In this document: positions 46,663-54,924 of the stretch, in pieces
Position numbering within the stretch: the stretch's first letter is position 1
Layout of the letters: each line of letters begins with the position of its first letter
Assembly (NCBI RefSeq): GCF_026650985.1
Contig: NZ_CP086239.1
Location: 1,426,001-1,490,000, forward strand
Direction of reading: 5' to 3'
Length of the DNA stretch: 64,000 bases
Source of the DNA: Clostridium estertheticum
GTDB taxonomy: Bacteria; Bacillota; Clostridia; Clostridiales; Clostridiaceae
Translations under genes and position numbers: made by a program
Notes under the pieces: generated by a model
The model's database searches: none
Told to the model about the DNA's origin: nothing
Seen by the model: only the letters and a program-made list of their open reading frames with translations

Positions 46663-47559
46663 TTAACCGTGTGAAAATGTCTCTAAATGTTTATTTGTTC
46701 CATAAAGCTTACTTGAAAGATCCTCTTTTCCAGGTATCCCACACGCATCTGCACGACAATGTTTACAATGCCTAAAAACCTCAAGATGCTTTTCAGCCTC
46801 TGTTCTTGCTTTATCTAATTGTTCGCATGTAGGTGCCGGAATGTAATCTAAATCATGTTGAGGTATTAGTGGAATAATATTATATAACATTGCTCCAGCT
46901 GCTTTAACGGTTTTCGCTATTTCTTCAATATGTTTATCATTAATGCCTGGTATAAGTACTGAGTTTATCTTAACAACTACTCCAAGCTTACTTATAGCTT
47001 CTATACCTTTTAATTGATTTGTTATAAGTATTTTAGCGGCCTGCTCACCATAATATTTTTTTCCTTCATATACAATAAAGGATATAATTTGGCTCTGAAT
47101 AGATGGATCAACAGCATTTACTGTAACAGTTATGGTTCTTACTCCAGCATCATAAAGATCCTGCGCATATTTATATAACAATAAACCATTAGTGCTAAGG
47201 CATTTTATTAAGTCTGGATATGCAATATCAACAAGTTTAAATGTATCAATTGCTTGAGTTGTTGCCAGTGTATCTCCAGGTCCTGCTATCCCTACTACAG
47301 TTATTTGTGGACAAAGTTCCAAAGCTCTTTTTATGGTTTCAACCGCATCCTTTGGAGCTAATATACCATTAGCAACTCCTGGTCTATCCTCATCACTGTT
47401 ACAATCTCTTTTGCAGAATTTACATTGTATATTACAAGCCGGACTAACCGGAAGATGAATCCTTCCAAAATTCGCATTAGCCTCTCCTCCAAGACATGGA
47501 TGCAATTTGGCAAGATGAGAAAAATTTGTATTATTTTTATTTCTATTTCTGTTCTCCAT
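46663..47559 (-). CDS. marB: NifB-like radical SAM cofactor maturase (MarB-type)
   Basis: 298 residues. The radical SAM cluster motif CNIQCKFC (Cys42, Cys46, Cys49) follows HLPVSPA. The other NifB marks are HPCLGGEANANFGRIH at the start, DEDRPG, AGPGDTLAT and HCKHCRADACGIPG near the C-terminus. NifB makes NifB-co, the [8Fe-9S-C] core of nitrogenase cofactors. The C-terminal NifX-like domain of some NifB proteins is absent. It is the only maturase gene in the window, so all four D/K pairs may depend on it. No nifE/nifN scaffold is present. Confidence 0.9.
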   Translation of the reverse strand: MENRNRNKNNTNFSHLAKLHPCLGGEANANFGRIHLPVSPACNIQCKFCKRDCNSDEDRPGVANGILAPKDAVETIKRALELCPQITVVGIAGPGDTLATTQAIDTFKLVDIAYPDLIKCLSTNGLLLYKYAQDLYDAGVRTITVTVNAVDPSIQSQIISFIVYEGKKYYGEQAAKILITNQLKGIEAISKLGVVVKINSVLIPGINDKHIEEIAKTVKAAGAMLYNIIPLIPQHDLDYIPAPTCEQLDKARTEAEKHLEVFRHCKHCRADACGIPGKEDLSSKLYGTNKHLETFSHG

Positions 47560-47649
47560 ATCCCTACTCCTTCCAATAATTAGACATCGTTGATCTTACT
47601 AAATATATCTCTTCTAAAAATCTAAATCTTATACATAAACTATAAAATA

Positions 47650-47711
47650 AAAAAAGAGGCTTTAGGACAGATTTACTCTGTATCCTAAAACCTCTAGTTA
47701 TCTAGTCAGTT
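47650..47711 (-). promoter_or_regulatory. Hairpin-terminator leader motif, copy 5 (marBHDK-type operon)
   Basis: Minus strand: ACTGACTAGATAACTAGAGG, then a terminator with AGGTTTTAGGATACAG and CTGTCCTAAAGCCT arms and T7. It starts about 10 nt after a CATATATGAATGATAT element, so the leader is promoter, element, small hairpin, terminator, gene. Confidence 0.68.
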
Positions 47712-47772
47712 TTATATCATTCATATATGTTTAGTATGTTATTATTATAGCCATGCTTAAAATTTTTGTCAA
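47712..47772 (-). promoter_or_regulatory. marBHDK-type operon promoter with partial CATATATG element
   Basis: -35 TTGACA (47767-47772), 17 bp spacer, consensus -10 TATAAT (47744-47749). CATATATGAATGATATAAAA lies at about 47712-47731; only the first half matches the shared element. Confidence 0.8.
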
Positions 47773-47794
47773 GATTTTTTATTTAAATAATCAG

Positions 47795-48279
47795 CTAACT
47801 ATATTCAAAATATCTATTAAACTCCCAATCAGTCACTGCTTTTTCATAAAGATTTACTTCATTTCTCCCAATTGATAAAAACAAATTTACAAATTCCCCA
47901 CCATATTTACTAACAAGTTCTTTAAGTATTTCTCTACGTGCTAATTTAAAAACTTCACCATTATTTTCATGAATTTCTCCAAACACAAAAGCACTACCAC
48001 TCCTCCATGGAATTTCTCTAAATGTAGACAATATAGTCTTCACTATTACATCCGGACATCCTGTTTTAAAATCAGAAATTTCCACTCCTTCAAAAAGATT
48101 ACCTTGTATATCCCATCCTAGAGATGCTCTACACACTCCAAACCCACTATTATAATTTTTAAGGAAGCTTTTAATGGGAACCATTTTACCTCCAAGCATA
48201 CCTAGGGTATCTGCATGTATCACTTCCACAGTATGTATCTTTTTTTCTTCAATTATTTTATTATTTCGTCTATTAACAT
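47795..48279 (-). pseudogene. Degenerate glutamine synthetase gene (frameshift plus internal deletion)
   Basis: The ATG at 48279 has a GGAGGAG site and begins MLIDEIIK, then meets TAA; one missing A in an AAAA run would restore IIEEKKIHTVEVIHADTLG. The rest is unmistakably GS type: GWDIQGNLFEGVEISDF, REIPWRSGSAFVFGEIHENNGE, then a jump after about 130 residues to a normal GS C-terminus, NEVNLYEKAVTDWEFNRYFE. Several hundred residues, including most of the active site, are missing. It lies between the second DUF2292 gene and the mar-type promoter, behind a copy of the hairpin-terminator motif. Frameshifting that rescues a small peptide cannot be excluded. Confidence 0.8.
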
Positions 48280-48294
48280 AATTCTCCTCCAAAT

Positions 48295-48360
48295 TAAAAA
48301 AGGCCAAAATTATCTTCTATAATTCAGAAAATAAGTCTAGTCTCCAGTTTACTGGTTAAC
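48295..48360 (-). promoter_or_regulatory. Hairpin-terminator leader motif, copy 6 (glutamine synthetase remnant)
   Basis: Minus strand: GTTAACCAGTAAACTGGAGA, then a longer stem and TTTTTT after GGCC. The stem bases are swapped (CCAG/CTGG rather than CTGG/CCAG), which is compensatory change supporting a real hairpin. The terminator half is weaker than in copies 2-5. Confidence 0.5.
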
Positions 48361-48445
48361 TTTATTACTGCCATCTATATTTATATCTATCATAACGATT
48401 AGCTTTAGTCTATTATTTATGATTTTCCAATATAATTACTTCCAT

Positions 48446-48610
48446 TCATCTTAATCTTAACTTTTCATTTCGCTCCATTTGTATAGCTATACCATCTTGT
48501 AAAACTAATGTCACAGATCCATATTGTATTGTTTTGAGTAACTCTAAAAGCTTTTTCAAATTTTTTTCTGAAATACTACAATTATCAAGTAGTAAATCTT
48601 TTGCCCACAT
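48446..48610 (-). CDS. DUF2292 (YezD-like) small protein, copy 2
   Basis: 54 residues, ATG at 48610 with GGGGGGAA upstream, stop at 48446. The sequence core LLELLKTIQYGSVTLVLQDG then IAIQMERNEKLRLR parallels copy 1 at 41779-41943. Like copy 1 it has a TTGACA promoter with the sulfur-regulon element, but there is no SAM-I riboswitch in the leader. The duplication of both gene and promoter element suggests a role in this regulon. Function unknown. Confidence 0.78.
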   Translation of the reverse strand: MWAKDLLLDNCSISEKNLKKLLELLKTIQYGSVTLVLQDGIAIQMERNEKLRLR

Positions 48611-48693
48611 AACAATTCCCCCCTATTAGAAAGTTATCACTAAATTAAATCTAAACTACATTTCAATAAAACTTTACAAGAATATTCTCTTCT

Positions 48694-48763
48694 AATACCT
48701 AGCATTCCTATATATTTAATTTTGATTTTATATTATACTACAACCCTTTCAAAATAATGTCAA
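48694..48763 (-). promoter_or_regulatory. Promoter of DUF2292 copy 2 with variant element
   Basis: -35 TTGACA (48758-48763) and -10 TAGTAT at 17 bp (48735-48740), or TATAAT at 20 bp. The element at 48694-48717 reads ATATATAGGAATGCTAGGTA. The ATATAGGAAT form resembles the CymR box of Bacillus as I remember it. Confidence 0.65.
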
Positions 48764-48933
48764 GTATTTATATTTATTTCAAAAATATATCTGTAATGAC
48801 CTCATACTATAGCTTTATAGAAATTCATTCTAATTTGTTTTAAAATCACTATAACTAAAGCTCATTCAAATTTACGAAGTAATAATTTACAATTGTTGTT
48901 AAAACCGATAAAAAAAATTAAAGAGAGTATTAA

Positions 48934-48962
48934 TTGACAAATGAAAAATTAGATTGTATACT
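48934..48962 (+). promoter_or_regulatory. Promoter of the DUF1847-cystine importer-PatB operon
   Basis: TTGACA (48934-48939), 17 bp spacer, TATACT (48957-48962). Immediately after it is TACTACTTTAAATAGTA, an inverted repeat TACTA/TAGTA that may be an operator. The intervening 48764-48933 on either strand shows no gene. Confidence 0.7.
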
Positions 48963-49069
48963 ACTTTAAATAGTAAACATAGCGATATAGTATGAATTAT
49001 ATTATTATTTTCGCTTGTACATTATTAGAATAAAGACTGATAAACAACTAACGATTGGAGGAATGTAAA

Positions 49070-49702
49070 ATGAGTGATAATTGTTTGACATGTACTGACT
49101 GCGCAGTTACAAATTGCGCTTCCAAAGATAAGGAGTATCCAGAATTTTGTCTAACGACTTCCTTGTCAGATATTGAACTTGATGCTGTAGTGGATTTGTA
49201 TATCAATAATCCAGAAAATAAAAAAATAGCACAAGCAGCCGCAGAAGTAGAGGGTGAATTTTATTGTACTATTACAAGGGTTCAAGAAATTATAGAGTTT
49301 GCAAAAAAAATTGGAGCAAAGAAAATTGGGATTGCAACATGTGTAGGTCTAATTAATGAAAGTAGAATCTTTTCAAAAATATTAAAGAAAAATGGATTTA
49401 AAGTTTATGGAGTTGCATGCAAGGTTGGAGCAGTGGAAAAAAAGAAAATAAATATAGGAGATGAATACATAAAAAAAACTGGTGAATCGATGTGTAACCC
49501 AATTATGCAGGCTAAACTTTTAGATAAAGCACAAACTGATTTAAATGTCGTAGTAGGTTTATGTGTTGGACATGACAGTTTGTTTTATAAATATACAAAC
49601 ATACTTACAACTACTTTAATTACAAAAGATAGGGTACTAGGACATAACCCAGCAGTGGCATTGTACACATCAAACAGTTATTATAAAAAATTATTAGAAT
49701 AA
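49070..49702 (+). CDS. DUF1847 cysteine-rich protein
   Basis: 210 residues from ATG 49070, preceded by GGAGGAATGTAAA; an in-frame TTG five codons earlier overlaps that site. The N-terminus CLTCTDCAVTNC followed by PEFCLT is the metal-binding pattern of DUF1847. Further cysteines lie in IATCVG, VACKVG, SMCNP and GLCVGHDS, which looks like a redox or metal site. The family is often in anaerobes. It heads an operon with a cystine-type importer and a C-S lyase; handling of sulfide or metal released by that lyase is a guess. Confidence 0.75.
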   Translation: MSDNCLTCTDCAVTNCASKDKEYPEFCLTTSLSDIELDAVVDLYINNPENKKIAQAAAEVEGEFYCTITRVQEIIEFAKKIGAKKIGIATCVGLINESRIFSKILKKNGFKVYGVACKVGAVEKKKINIGDEYIKKTGESMCNPIMQAKLLDKAQTDLNVVVGLCVGHDSLFYKYTNILTTTLITKDRVLGHNPAVALYTSNSYYKKLLE

Positions 49703-49730
49703 AAAATAAAGCTTTAAATGGGGGACTATT

Positions 49731-50552
49731 ATGAATAAGATCACAAAAGTCATAGGATTAATAACAATATTAATTGTATCAACATCATTAATATCTTGTC
49801 AAAAGAAAGCGAGTGATGAAGGTTCTAAAAAAGTTGCAAAGGTTGTTGTAGCATTATCGGGTTCTCCTAAGCCTTATAATTATGTAAATGAAAAAGGTGA
49901 ATTAGATGGATATGAAGTAGCTATATTAAAAGAAATAGATAAAAGATTACCAGAAATTGAATTAGATTTTCAAAAAACAGATTTTGCAGGTTTATTTGCA
50001 GGATTAGATTCTAATCGCTATCAAGTTGTTTCAAATAACATGACTAAAAAACCTGAACGTGAAGAAAAATATTTATTTAATGACAATTACTACGTTAAAA
50101 ACCATACAGTTATTGCTGTAAGAGAAAACGAAACAAAAATTAAAACTATTGATGATTTACAAGGAAAAAAAGTTCCAGGAAGTTCTTCCGGGAATGCAAC
50201 AACTTTATTTTTAGAAAAGTATAACGAAACTCATAAGGCGAATCCAATAAAAATAATCTATACAGAAGCTGGCTATGCTCCAGTATTACAAGATGTACAA
50301 AATGGCCGTTATGATGCTTATGTTGTAACTGAAACATATGTAGATACAGCAAAAAAAGAACTCGGTTTAAAACTCAAGACATTACCAATAAAAAATGAAC
50401 AGGAAGTACAACAATCTAAAGGCTACTTTATGTTTAGAAAAGATCAAGTTGAGCTCAAAAAGAAATTTGATATCGTTTTAACTTCTCTAATAAAAGAGGG
50501 CAAATTAAAAGAATTAAGTATCAAGTATTTTGGTAAAGATTATTCACGTTAG
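49731..50552 (+). CDS. Amino-acid (cystine-type) ABC substrate-binding lipoprotein
   Basis: 273 residues with a signal peptide and lipobox LISC. Mature motifs are PYNYVNEKGELDGYEVAILKEI, VVSNNMTKKPEREEKYLFND and LQGKKVPGSSSGNATTLFLEKYN, typical of TcyA/FliY-type proteins. GGGGGA precedes the ATG at 49731. It is followed by a permease and an ATPase gene, and the operon ends in a C-S lyase, which supports cystine, cystathionine or a related thiol compound as ligand. Confidence 0.9.
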   Translation: MNKITKVIGLITILIVSTSLISCQKKASDEGSKKVAKVVVALSGSPKPYNYVNEKGELDGYEVAILKEIDKRLPEIELDFQKTDFAGLFAGLDSNRYQVVSNNMTKKPEREEKYLFNDNYYVKNHTVIAVRENETKIKTIDDLQGKKVPGSSSGNATTLFLEKYNETHKANPIKIIYTEAGYAPVLQDVQNGRYDAYVVTETYVDTAKKELGLKLKTLPIKNEQEVQQSKGYFMFRKDQVELKKKFDIVLTSLIKEGKLKELSIKYFGKDYSR

Positions 50553-50566
50553 GAGGCATGTAGTCT

Positions 50567-51292
50567 ATGCAAGATATATTTAAACCTTCATTTATAATAG
50601 AGTCATTCCCAGAAATATTAAAATTTTTACCCGCTACATTAGAGATAGCCTTAATTTCAAGTGTAATTGGTATATTATTAGGATTTATTATAGCAATTAT
50701 AAAGATTAAAAAAATACCAATTCTTAACAAATTAACAATACTATATGTATCCTTTATGCGTGGAACACCATTGTTAGTTCAATTGTTTTTAGCTTATTAT
50801 GGCACTCCACTTATAATAGAATTTATAAATTATAAATTTAGTACAAAATATAATATTAATGATATTCCAGCTATGGTATTTGTATTCTTAGCATTTTCTT
50901 TAAATGAAAGCGCATACACATCTGAAACGATAAGAGGTGCAATACTTTCAGTTGATAAAAAGGAAGTTGAGGCTGGACAATCTATTGGTATGACTTCATC
51001 TACAATAATGAGACGAATAATATTACCACAAGCCTTAGTAGTTGCAATCCCTAATCTTGGCAATACATTAATTAGCCTAATAAAATCGACATCACTTGCA
51101 TTTACTGTTTCAGTAATGGATGTAATGGGATCTGCTAAAGTTATAGCCGGAAGAAATATGAGGTTTTTTGAGGTATATATATCTGTGGCTATAATATATT
51201 GGGTTATATGTTTGCTTATAGAAATAGTAATTAAAAAAATAGAAATCAAACTAAACATACAAGATAGAGAGGTTATAGATGATAGAGGTTAA
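50567..51292 (+). CDS. Polar amino-acid ABC importer permease
   Basis: 241 residues with about five helices and [20 protein letters not shown], the TcyB/GlnP stretch, and [21 protein letters not shown] as coupling loop. Only one permease is present, so it would function as a homodimer. AGGAGGCATG precedes the ATG. It overlaps the ATPase start by 14 bp. Confidence 0.9.
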   Translation: MQDIFKPSFIIESFPEILKFLPATLEIALISSVIGILLGFIIAIIKIKKIPILNKLTILYVSFMRGTPLLVQLFLAYYGTPLIIEFINYKFSTKYNINDIPAMVFVFLAFSLNESAYTSETIRGAILSVDKKEVEAGQSIGMTSSTIMRRIILPQALVVAIPNLGNTLISLIKSTSLAFTVSVMDVMGSAKVIAGRNMRFFEVYISVAIIYWVICLLIEIVIKKIEIKLNIQDREVIDDRG

Positions 51293-52031
51293 AAATCTAC
51301 ATAAAAGTTTTGGCAAAAATCATGTGTTAAAAGGTATAAATTTAACTGTTAAAACAGGAGAAGTAGTAACTATCATTGGTTCAAGCGGTTCTGGGAAATC
51401 AACATTTTTAAGGACTTTAAACTTTTTAGATATTGCATCCACTGGAGAAATAAAGTTAGATGATATTTATATAGATGTATCTAATGCAAAGAAAAAAGAT
51501 ATCCTAAATATTAGAAGAGACACAGCAATGGTATTTCAAGGATATAATCTTTTTAAAAGGCGTACAGCCTTAGAAAATGTTATGGAAGCTTTAATTTTTG
51601 TGCAAAAGCAAGAAAAAGAAAAAGCAAAGACTAAGTCAATAGAATTATTAACTAAAGTAGGATTAAAAGATAGGATAAATTACTATCCACATCAATTATC
51701 AGGTGGACAGCAACAAAGAGTTGCTATAGCTAGAGCATTAGCTATAAACCCTAAGGTTATTTTGTTTGATGAACCAACCTCAGCATTAGATCCAGAAATG
51801 GTCTCCGAGGTATTAGATGTAATAAAATCTATTGCACATAGCGGTATTACACTAATTATAGTTACACATGAAATGAATTTTGCACGTGAGGTCTCAGATA
51901 GAATAATATTCTTTGATAACGGTGGAATATTAGAAGAAGGAAATCCAAAAGAATTTTTCTTTAATCCTAAAGAAGAACGTACAAAACAATTTTTAAAAAG
52001 TTTTAATGAAGCATTTACTTATGAAATATAA
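51279..52031 (+). CDS. Polar amino-acid ABC importer ATPase
   Basis: 250 residues, TcyC/GlnQ type. Walker [10 protein letters not shown], signature [15 protein letters not shown], Walker [14 protein letters not shown], and [12 protein letters not shown]. The protein ends one base into the next in-frame ATG. About 60% similar by eye to the ATPase at 38241-38993, especially [24 protein letters not shown]-like C-termini. Confidence 0.92.
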   Translation: MIEVKNLHKSFGKNHVLKGINLTVKTGEVVTIIGSSGSGKSTFLRTLNFLDIASTGEIKLDDIYIDVSNAKKKDILNIRRDTAMVFQGYNLFKRRTALENVMEALIFVQKQEKEKAKTKSIELLTKVGLKDRINYYPHQLSGGQQQRVAIARALAINPKVILFDEPTSALDPEMVSEVLDVIKSIAHSGITLIIVTHEMNFAREVSDRIIFFDNGGILEEGNPKEFFFNPKEERTKQFLKSFNEAFTYEI

Positions 52032-52045
52032 TGGAGGCTTATAAT

Positions 52046-53182
52046 ATGGTTAATTATGATGAGATTATAGATAGAAGAAATACAGCATGTTCAAAATGGG
52101 ATGGACAAGGAGGAGATTATATTCCTTTATGGATATCTGATATGGATTTTAAGTCAGCAGAACCAATCCTTAATGCCATAACAAAGAGAGTCAATCATGG
52201 TGTTTTTGGTTATACCCATGATGAGAAGAAATTAGAAGAAATAGTATATGATTTTTATAAGAAAGAATATAATTATGAAATAAAGAAGGAATGGATTGTT
52301 CTTATTCCTAGTGTAATGCCAGGAGCTACTATGGCGTGTAGAGTTGCTAAAGGTGATATAATGTTTAATACACCTATGTACCCACACATAAGAAGATTAC
52401 CGGGTGAGGTTAATTGTAATGCTTTAGAAGTACCTCTTAAACTTGTTAATGATAAATATACTTTTGATTTTGAAGCAATGAAAGAGGCTCTTGATGAAAA
52501 TATTAAGGTTTTTGTATTATGCAATCCTCATAATCCGGTAGGTAGGGTATATAGTAGAGAGGAATTAGAAAATGTAATTAAGTTTTGTGATGAAAACAAT
52601 TTATTATTAGTTTCGGATGAAATACATAGTGAATTAATTTTTGAAGGAAAGCATATTCCAGCATTCACTATAAATGAAAAAGCTAAAAACATAAGTATTA
52701 CATTAGCTAGTCCTGCAAAGACTTACAATATTCCAGCCCTACCTTTAGGCTTTGCTATAATTCCAAACGAAGAGATACGAAAAATTTATAAAAAAGAAAT
52801 TCTAGGTGTGTTTGGTCATCCAGCAGTATTATCAGTAGAAGCTTTTAAATCAGCGTATACTGAATGTGATGAATGGAAAAATGAATTATTACAATATTTA
52901 AAAGAAAATAGAGATTATGTAGAGGAAAGAGTATCTAGAATAAAAGGTTTAAAAATAAATCATAATGAAGGAACTTACCTTGCTTGGATAGATGCTAGAG
53001 AAGCAAGTATTGAATATCCATACAAATTTTTCTTAGATAAAACAAATATAAAGTTTTCTGATGGAGTCGACTTTGGAAGAGAAGGATTTATAAGAATAAA
53101 CTTTGGTTGTCCTAGGGCCAACTTAAAAGAAGCCTTTGATAGAATTGAAAAAGTATTAGGTTCTGTAAATAGTTTTGTGTAA
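52046..53182 (+). CDS. patB: MalY/PatB-type PLP C-S lyase
   Basis: 378 residues from ATG 52046, eight bases after GGAGG; the in-frame ATG at 52031 lies on that site. VNYDEIIDRRNTACSKWD and PLWISDMDFKSAEP at the start match PatB/MalY. The PLP lysine follows ITLASPAKTYNIPAL; ISDEIHSELIF-like VSDEIHSELIF holds the cofactor Asp. The family splits cystathionine or cysteine into homocysteine or pyruvate, ammonia and sulfide. It is last in the cystine-type import operon, so it would act on what that importer brings in. Confidence 0.9.
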   Translation: MVNYDEIIDRRNTACSKWDGQGGDYIPLWISDMDFKSAEPILNAITKRVNHGVFGYTHDEKKLEEIVYDFYKKEYNYEIKKEWIVLIPSVMPGATMACRVAKGDIMFNTPMYPHIRRLPGEVNCNALEVPLKLVNDKYTFDFEAMKEALDENIKVFVLCNPHNPVGRVYSREELENVIKFCDENNLLLVSDEIHSELIFEGKHIPAFTINEKAKNISITLASPAKTYNIPALPLGFAIIPNEEIRKIYKKEILGVFGHPAVLSVEAFKSAYTECDEWKNELLQYLKENRDYVEERVSRIKGLKINHNEGTYLAWIDAREASIEYPYKFFLDKTNIKFSDGVDFGREGFIRINFGCPRANLKEAFDRIEKVLGSVNSFV

Positions 53183-53194
53183 ACAGCAATCTAA

Positions 53195-53246
53195 AAAAGC
53201 TTCGTTAAATGCTTATAATATAAAGTATTTAACGAAGTTTTAATTT
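53195..53246 (+). terminator. Terminator after patB
   Basis: Arms CTTCGTTAAATGC and GTATTTAACGAAG surround a short loop, followed by TTTTAATTTTTTT on the plus strand. It may also work for the minus-strand operon coming from the right. Confidence 0.8.
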
Positions 53247-53257
53247 TTTTGTTATTC

Positions 53258-54127
53258 CTACTTTAACTTTCCACCTTCAATTACGATGTTTTCTTCATAA
53301 TTTGCTCCATATACAGGTGTTAATGTGGATTCATAAGCTTTGTGTACAAATTTCTCCTTGCCAAGAGTTACAAGTTCAGTGTTAATCCAATCTTTAAGTT
53401 CATTATTTCCTTTAGCAACTGCAGGAGCAATTGTATCTTCTGCTCCAAGTGATGGTACGCCAACGTTAAATGTTGGGTTATCTTTAGCCCATGCAATAAC
53501 TTCTGTATTGTCACTTACAATAGCATCTCCACGCTTATCTTTAAGTGCCTGGAATATTTCAGAGTATTGTTCGAATTTAAGTAATTGTATATCAGGGTAG
53601 GTTTTTGTAAGATACGTTTCTGCTGTTGTTCCTTTTGCTATTATAACTTTTTTACCTTTTAACTGATCAATTGATGTAATCTTAGCACTGTTAGGAGCTA
53701 CTATTCCAAGAGATACCTTCATATAAGGATTTGCAAAATCAACCTTTTGTTTTCTTTCATCTGTAACTGTAAAATTAGCCATTATTATATCAACCTTTTT
53801 AGATTCAAGATAAGCTACTCTACTCGCTGCGTCAACCAAAACAAATTGAACTTTAGTTTCATCGCCTAGAAGATCCTTTGCAAATCTTTTAGCAATAACT
53901 ACATCAAACCCTTGATTTTTTCCATTTGAATCCACATAACCAAATGGAGCCTTATCACTAAATACTCCAATTTTTATAGTCCCACGTTTTTTGATTGCTG
54001 CAATAGAACTATCATTTGTAACAGTTGATCCGCTTTTCTTTGATGAATTACTTCCGCAACCCACAAGTCCTCCCACTACTATTGTTGTAACAGCTAAAGC
54101 CAAAATAATTCTTTTAACATTTCCCAT
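53258..54127 (-). CDS. Polar amino-acid ABC substrate-binding lipoprotein
   Basis: 289 residues with lipobox LVGC near residue 24. KIGVFSDKAPFGYVDSNGKNQGFDVVIAKRF, ANFTVTDERKQKVDFANPY and GKKVIIAKGTTAETYLTKTYPDI are typical of the glutamate/aspartate- or cystine-binding class. It is the last gene of an operon with ATPase and two permeases directly upstream. A binding protein at the distal end is common in GluBCD-type and PEB1-type clusters. Ligand unknown. Confidence 0.9.
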   Translation of the reverse strand: MGNVKRIILALAVTTIVVGGLVGCGSNSSKKSGSTVTNDSSIAAIKKRGTIKIGVFSDKAPFGYVDSNGKNQGFDVVIAKRFAKDLLGDETKVQFVLVDAASRVAYLESKKVDIIMANFTVTDERKQKVDFANPYMKVSLGIVAPNSAKITSIDQLKGKKVIIAKGTTAETYLTKTYPDIQLLKFEQYSEIFQALKDKRGDAIVSDNTEVIAWAKDNPTFNVGVPSLGAEDTIAPAVAKGNNELKDWINTELVTLGKEKFVHKAYESTLTPVYGANYEENIVIEGGKLK

Positions 54128-54166
54128 AATTAATCGTCCCCTTAATTAATATTTAATCATTAATAA

Positions 54167-54913
54167 TTAATATTGTAATATATTTAGAAAGTGCTGTGCA
54201 CGTTCCGTCTTTGGACTTTCAAAAAATTCTTGTGGCTCTGAAGTTTCACATATAATTCCATCATCCATAAATACTATTCGATCAGCAACTAAGCGAGCAA
54301 ACCCCATTTCATGAGTAACAATAACCATAGTCATACCTTGCTTTGCAAGGCCCAATATGACATCTAATACCTCTCTTACTACTTCAGGATCAAGCGAGGC
54401 TGTAACCTCATCAAAGAGAATTATTTCTGGATTCATGCATAAGGCCCTTACAATAGCTATTCTTTGCTTTTGACCTCCTGAAAGCTGCCTCGGGTATGAG
54501 TCCTTTCTATCTAACAACCCAACTCTAGACAAAAGTTCTTCTGCCTGTGTTAGTGCTTCTGCTTTATCCCTTTTCTGAACTTTTAAAGGACCAAGAAGTA
54601 TATTTTCTATAACTGTCATATGCGGAAATAATTCATAATTTTGAAATACCATTCCTATTTTCAAACGTATATCTTCCCAATTCATATCCTTTTGTATAAG
54701 GCTTTTATCTTTAAACTTTATATCACCGCTTTGAATTTTCTCAAGACCATTAAGGCACCTTAGTAGCGTGCTTTTACCACAGCCCGATGGCCCTAAAATA
54801 ACTAGGACTTCCCCCTTATGTAGACTGAGGGTAACGCCCTTTAAAACCTCTTTATCATCAAATTTTTTATGAATATCCTGTATTTGAAGCAAGACAGTAT
54901 TGTCCTTATCCAT
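54167..54913 (-). CDS. Polar amino-acid ABC importer ATPase
   Basis: About 248 residues from ATG 54913, five bases after GGGGTGG; an in-frame ATG at 54937 overlaps the permease end. Walker A GPSGCGKST, signature LSGGQKQRIAIVRAL, Walker B IILFDEVTASLDP (Val in place of the usual Pro after Glu) and IVTHEMGFARLV. It partners the two permeases at 54925-56248 and the binding protein at 53258. Confidence 0.92.
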   Translation of the reverse strand: MDKDNTVLLQIQDIHKKFDDKEVLKGVTLSLHKGEVLVILGPSGCGKSTLLRCLNGLEKIQSGDIKFKDKSLIQKDMNWEDIRLKIGMVFQNYELFPHMTVIENILLGPLKVQKRDKAEALTQAEELLSRVGLLDRKDSYPRQLSGGQKQRIAIVRALCMNPEIILFDEVTASLDPEVVREVLDVILGLAKQGMTMVIVTHEMGFARLVADRIVFMDDGIICETSEPQEFFESPKTERAQHFLNILQY

Positions 54914-54924
54914 AATTTCCACCC

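Noticed and set aside
24877-47559. Genuine dinitrogen-fixing nif cluster
   Set aside because: No nifE, nifN or nifV is present and the NifD histidine ligand region is replaced. One pair is SAM-riboswitch controlled and pair 4 has the mar gene order. The cysteines alone do not imply nitrogen fixation.
27701-48360. ANTAR antiterminator targets as the explanation of the hairpin motif
   Set aside because: ANTAR targets are paired hairpins with hexanucleotide loops with A at 1 and G at 4. The motif here has one small stem with a 4-5 nt A-rich loop.
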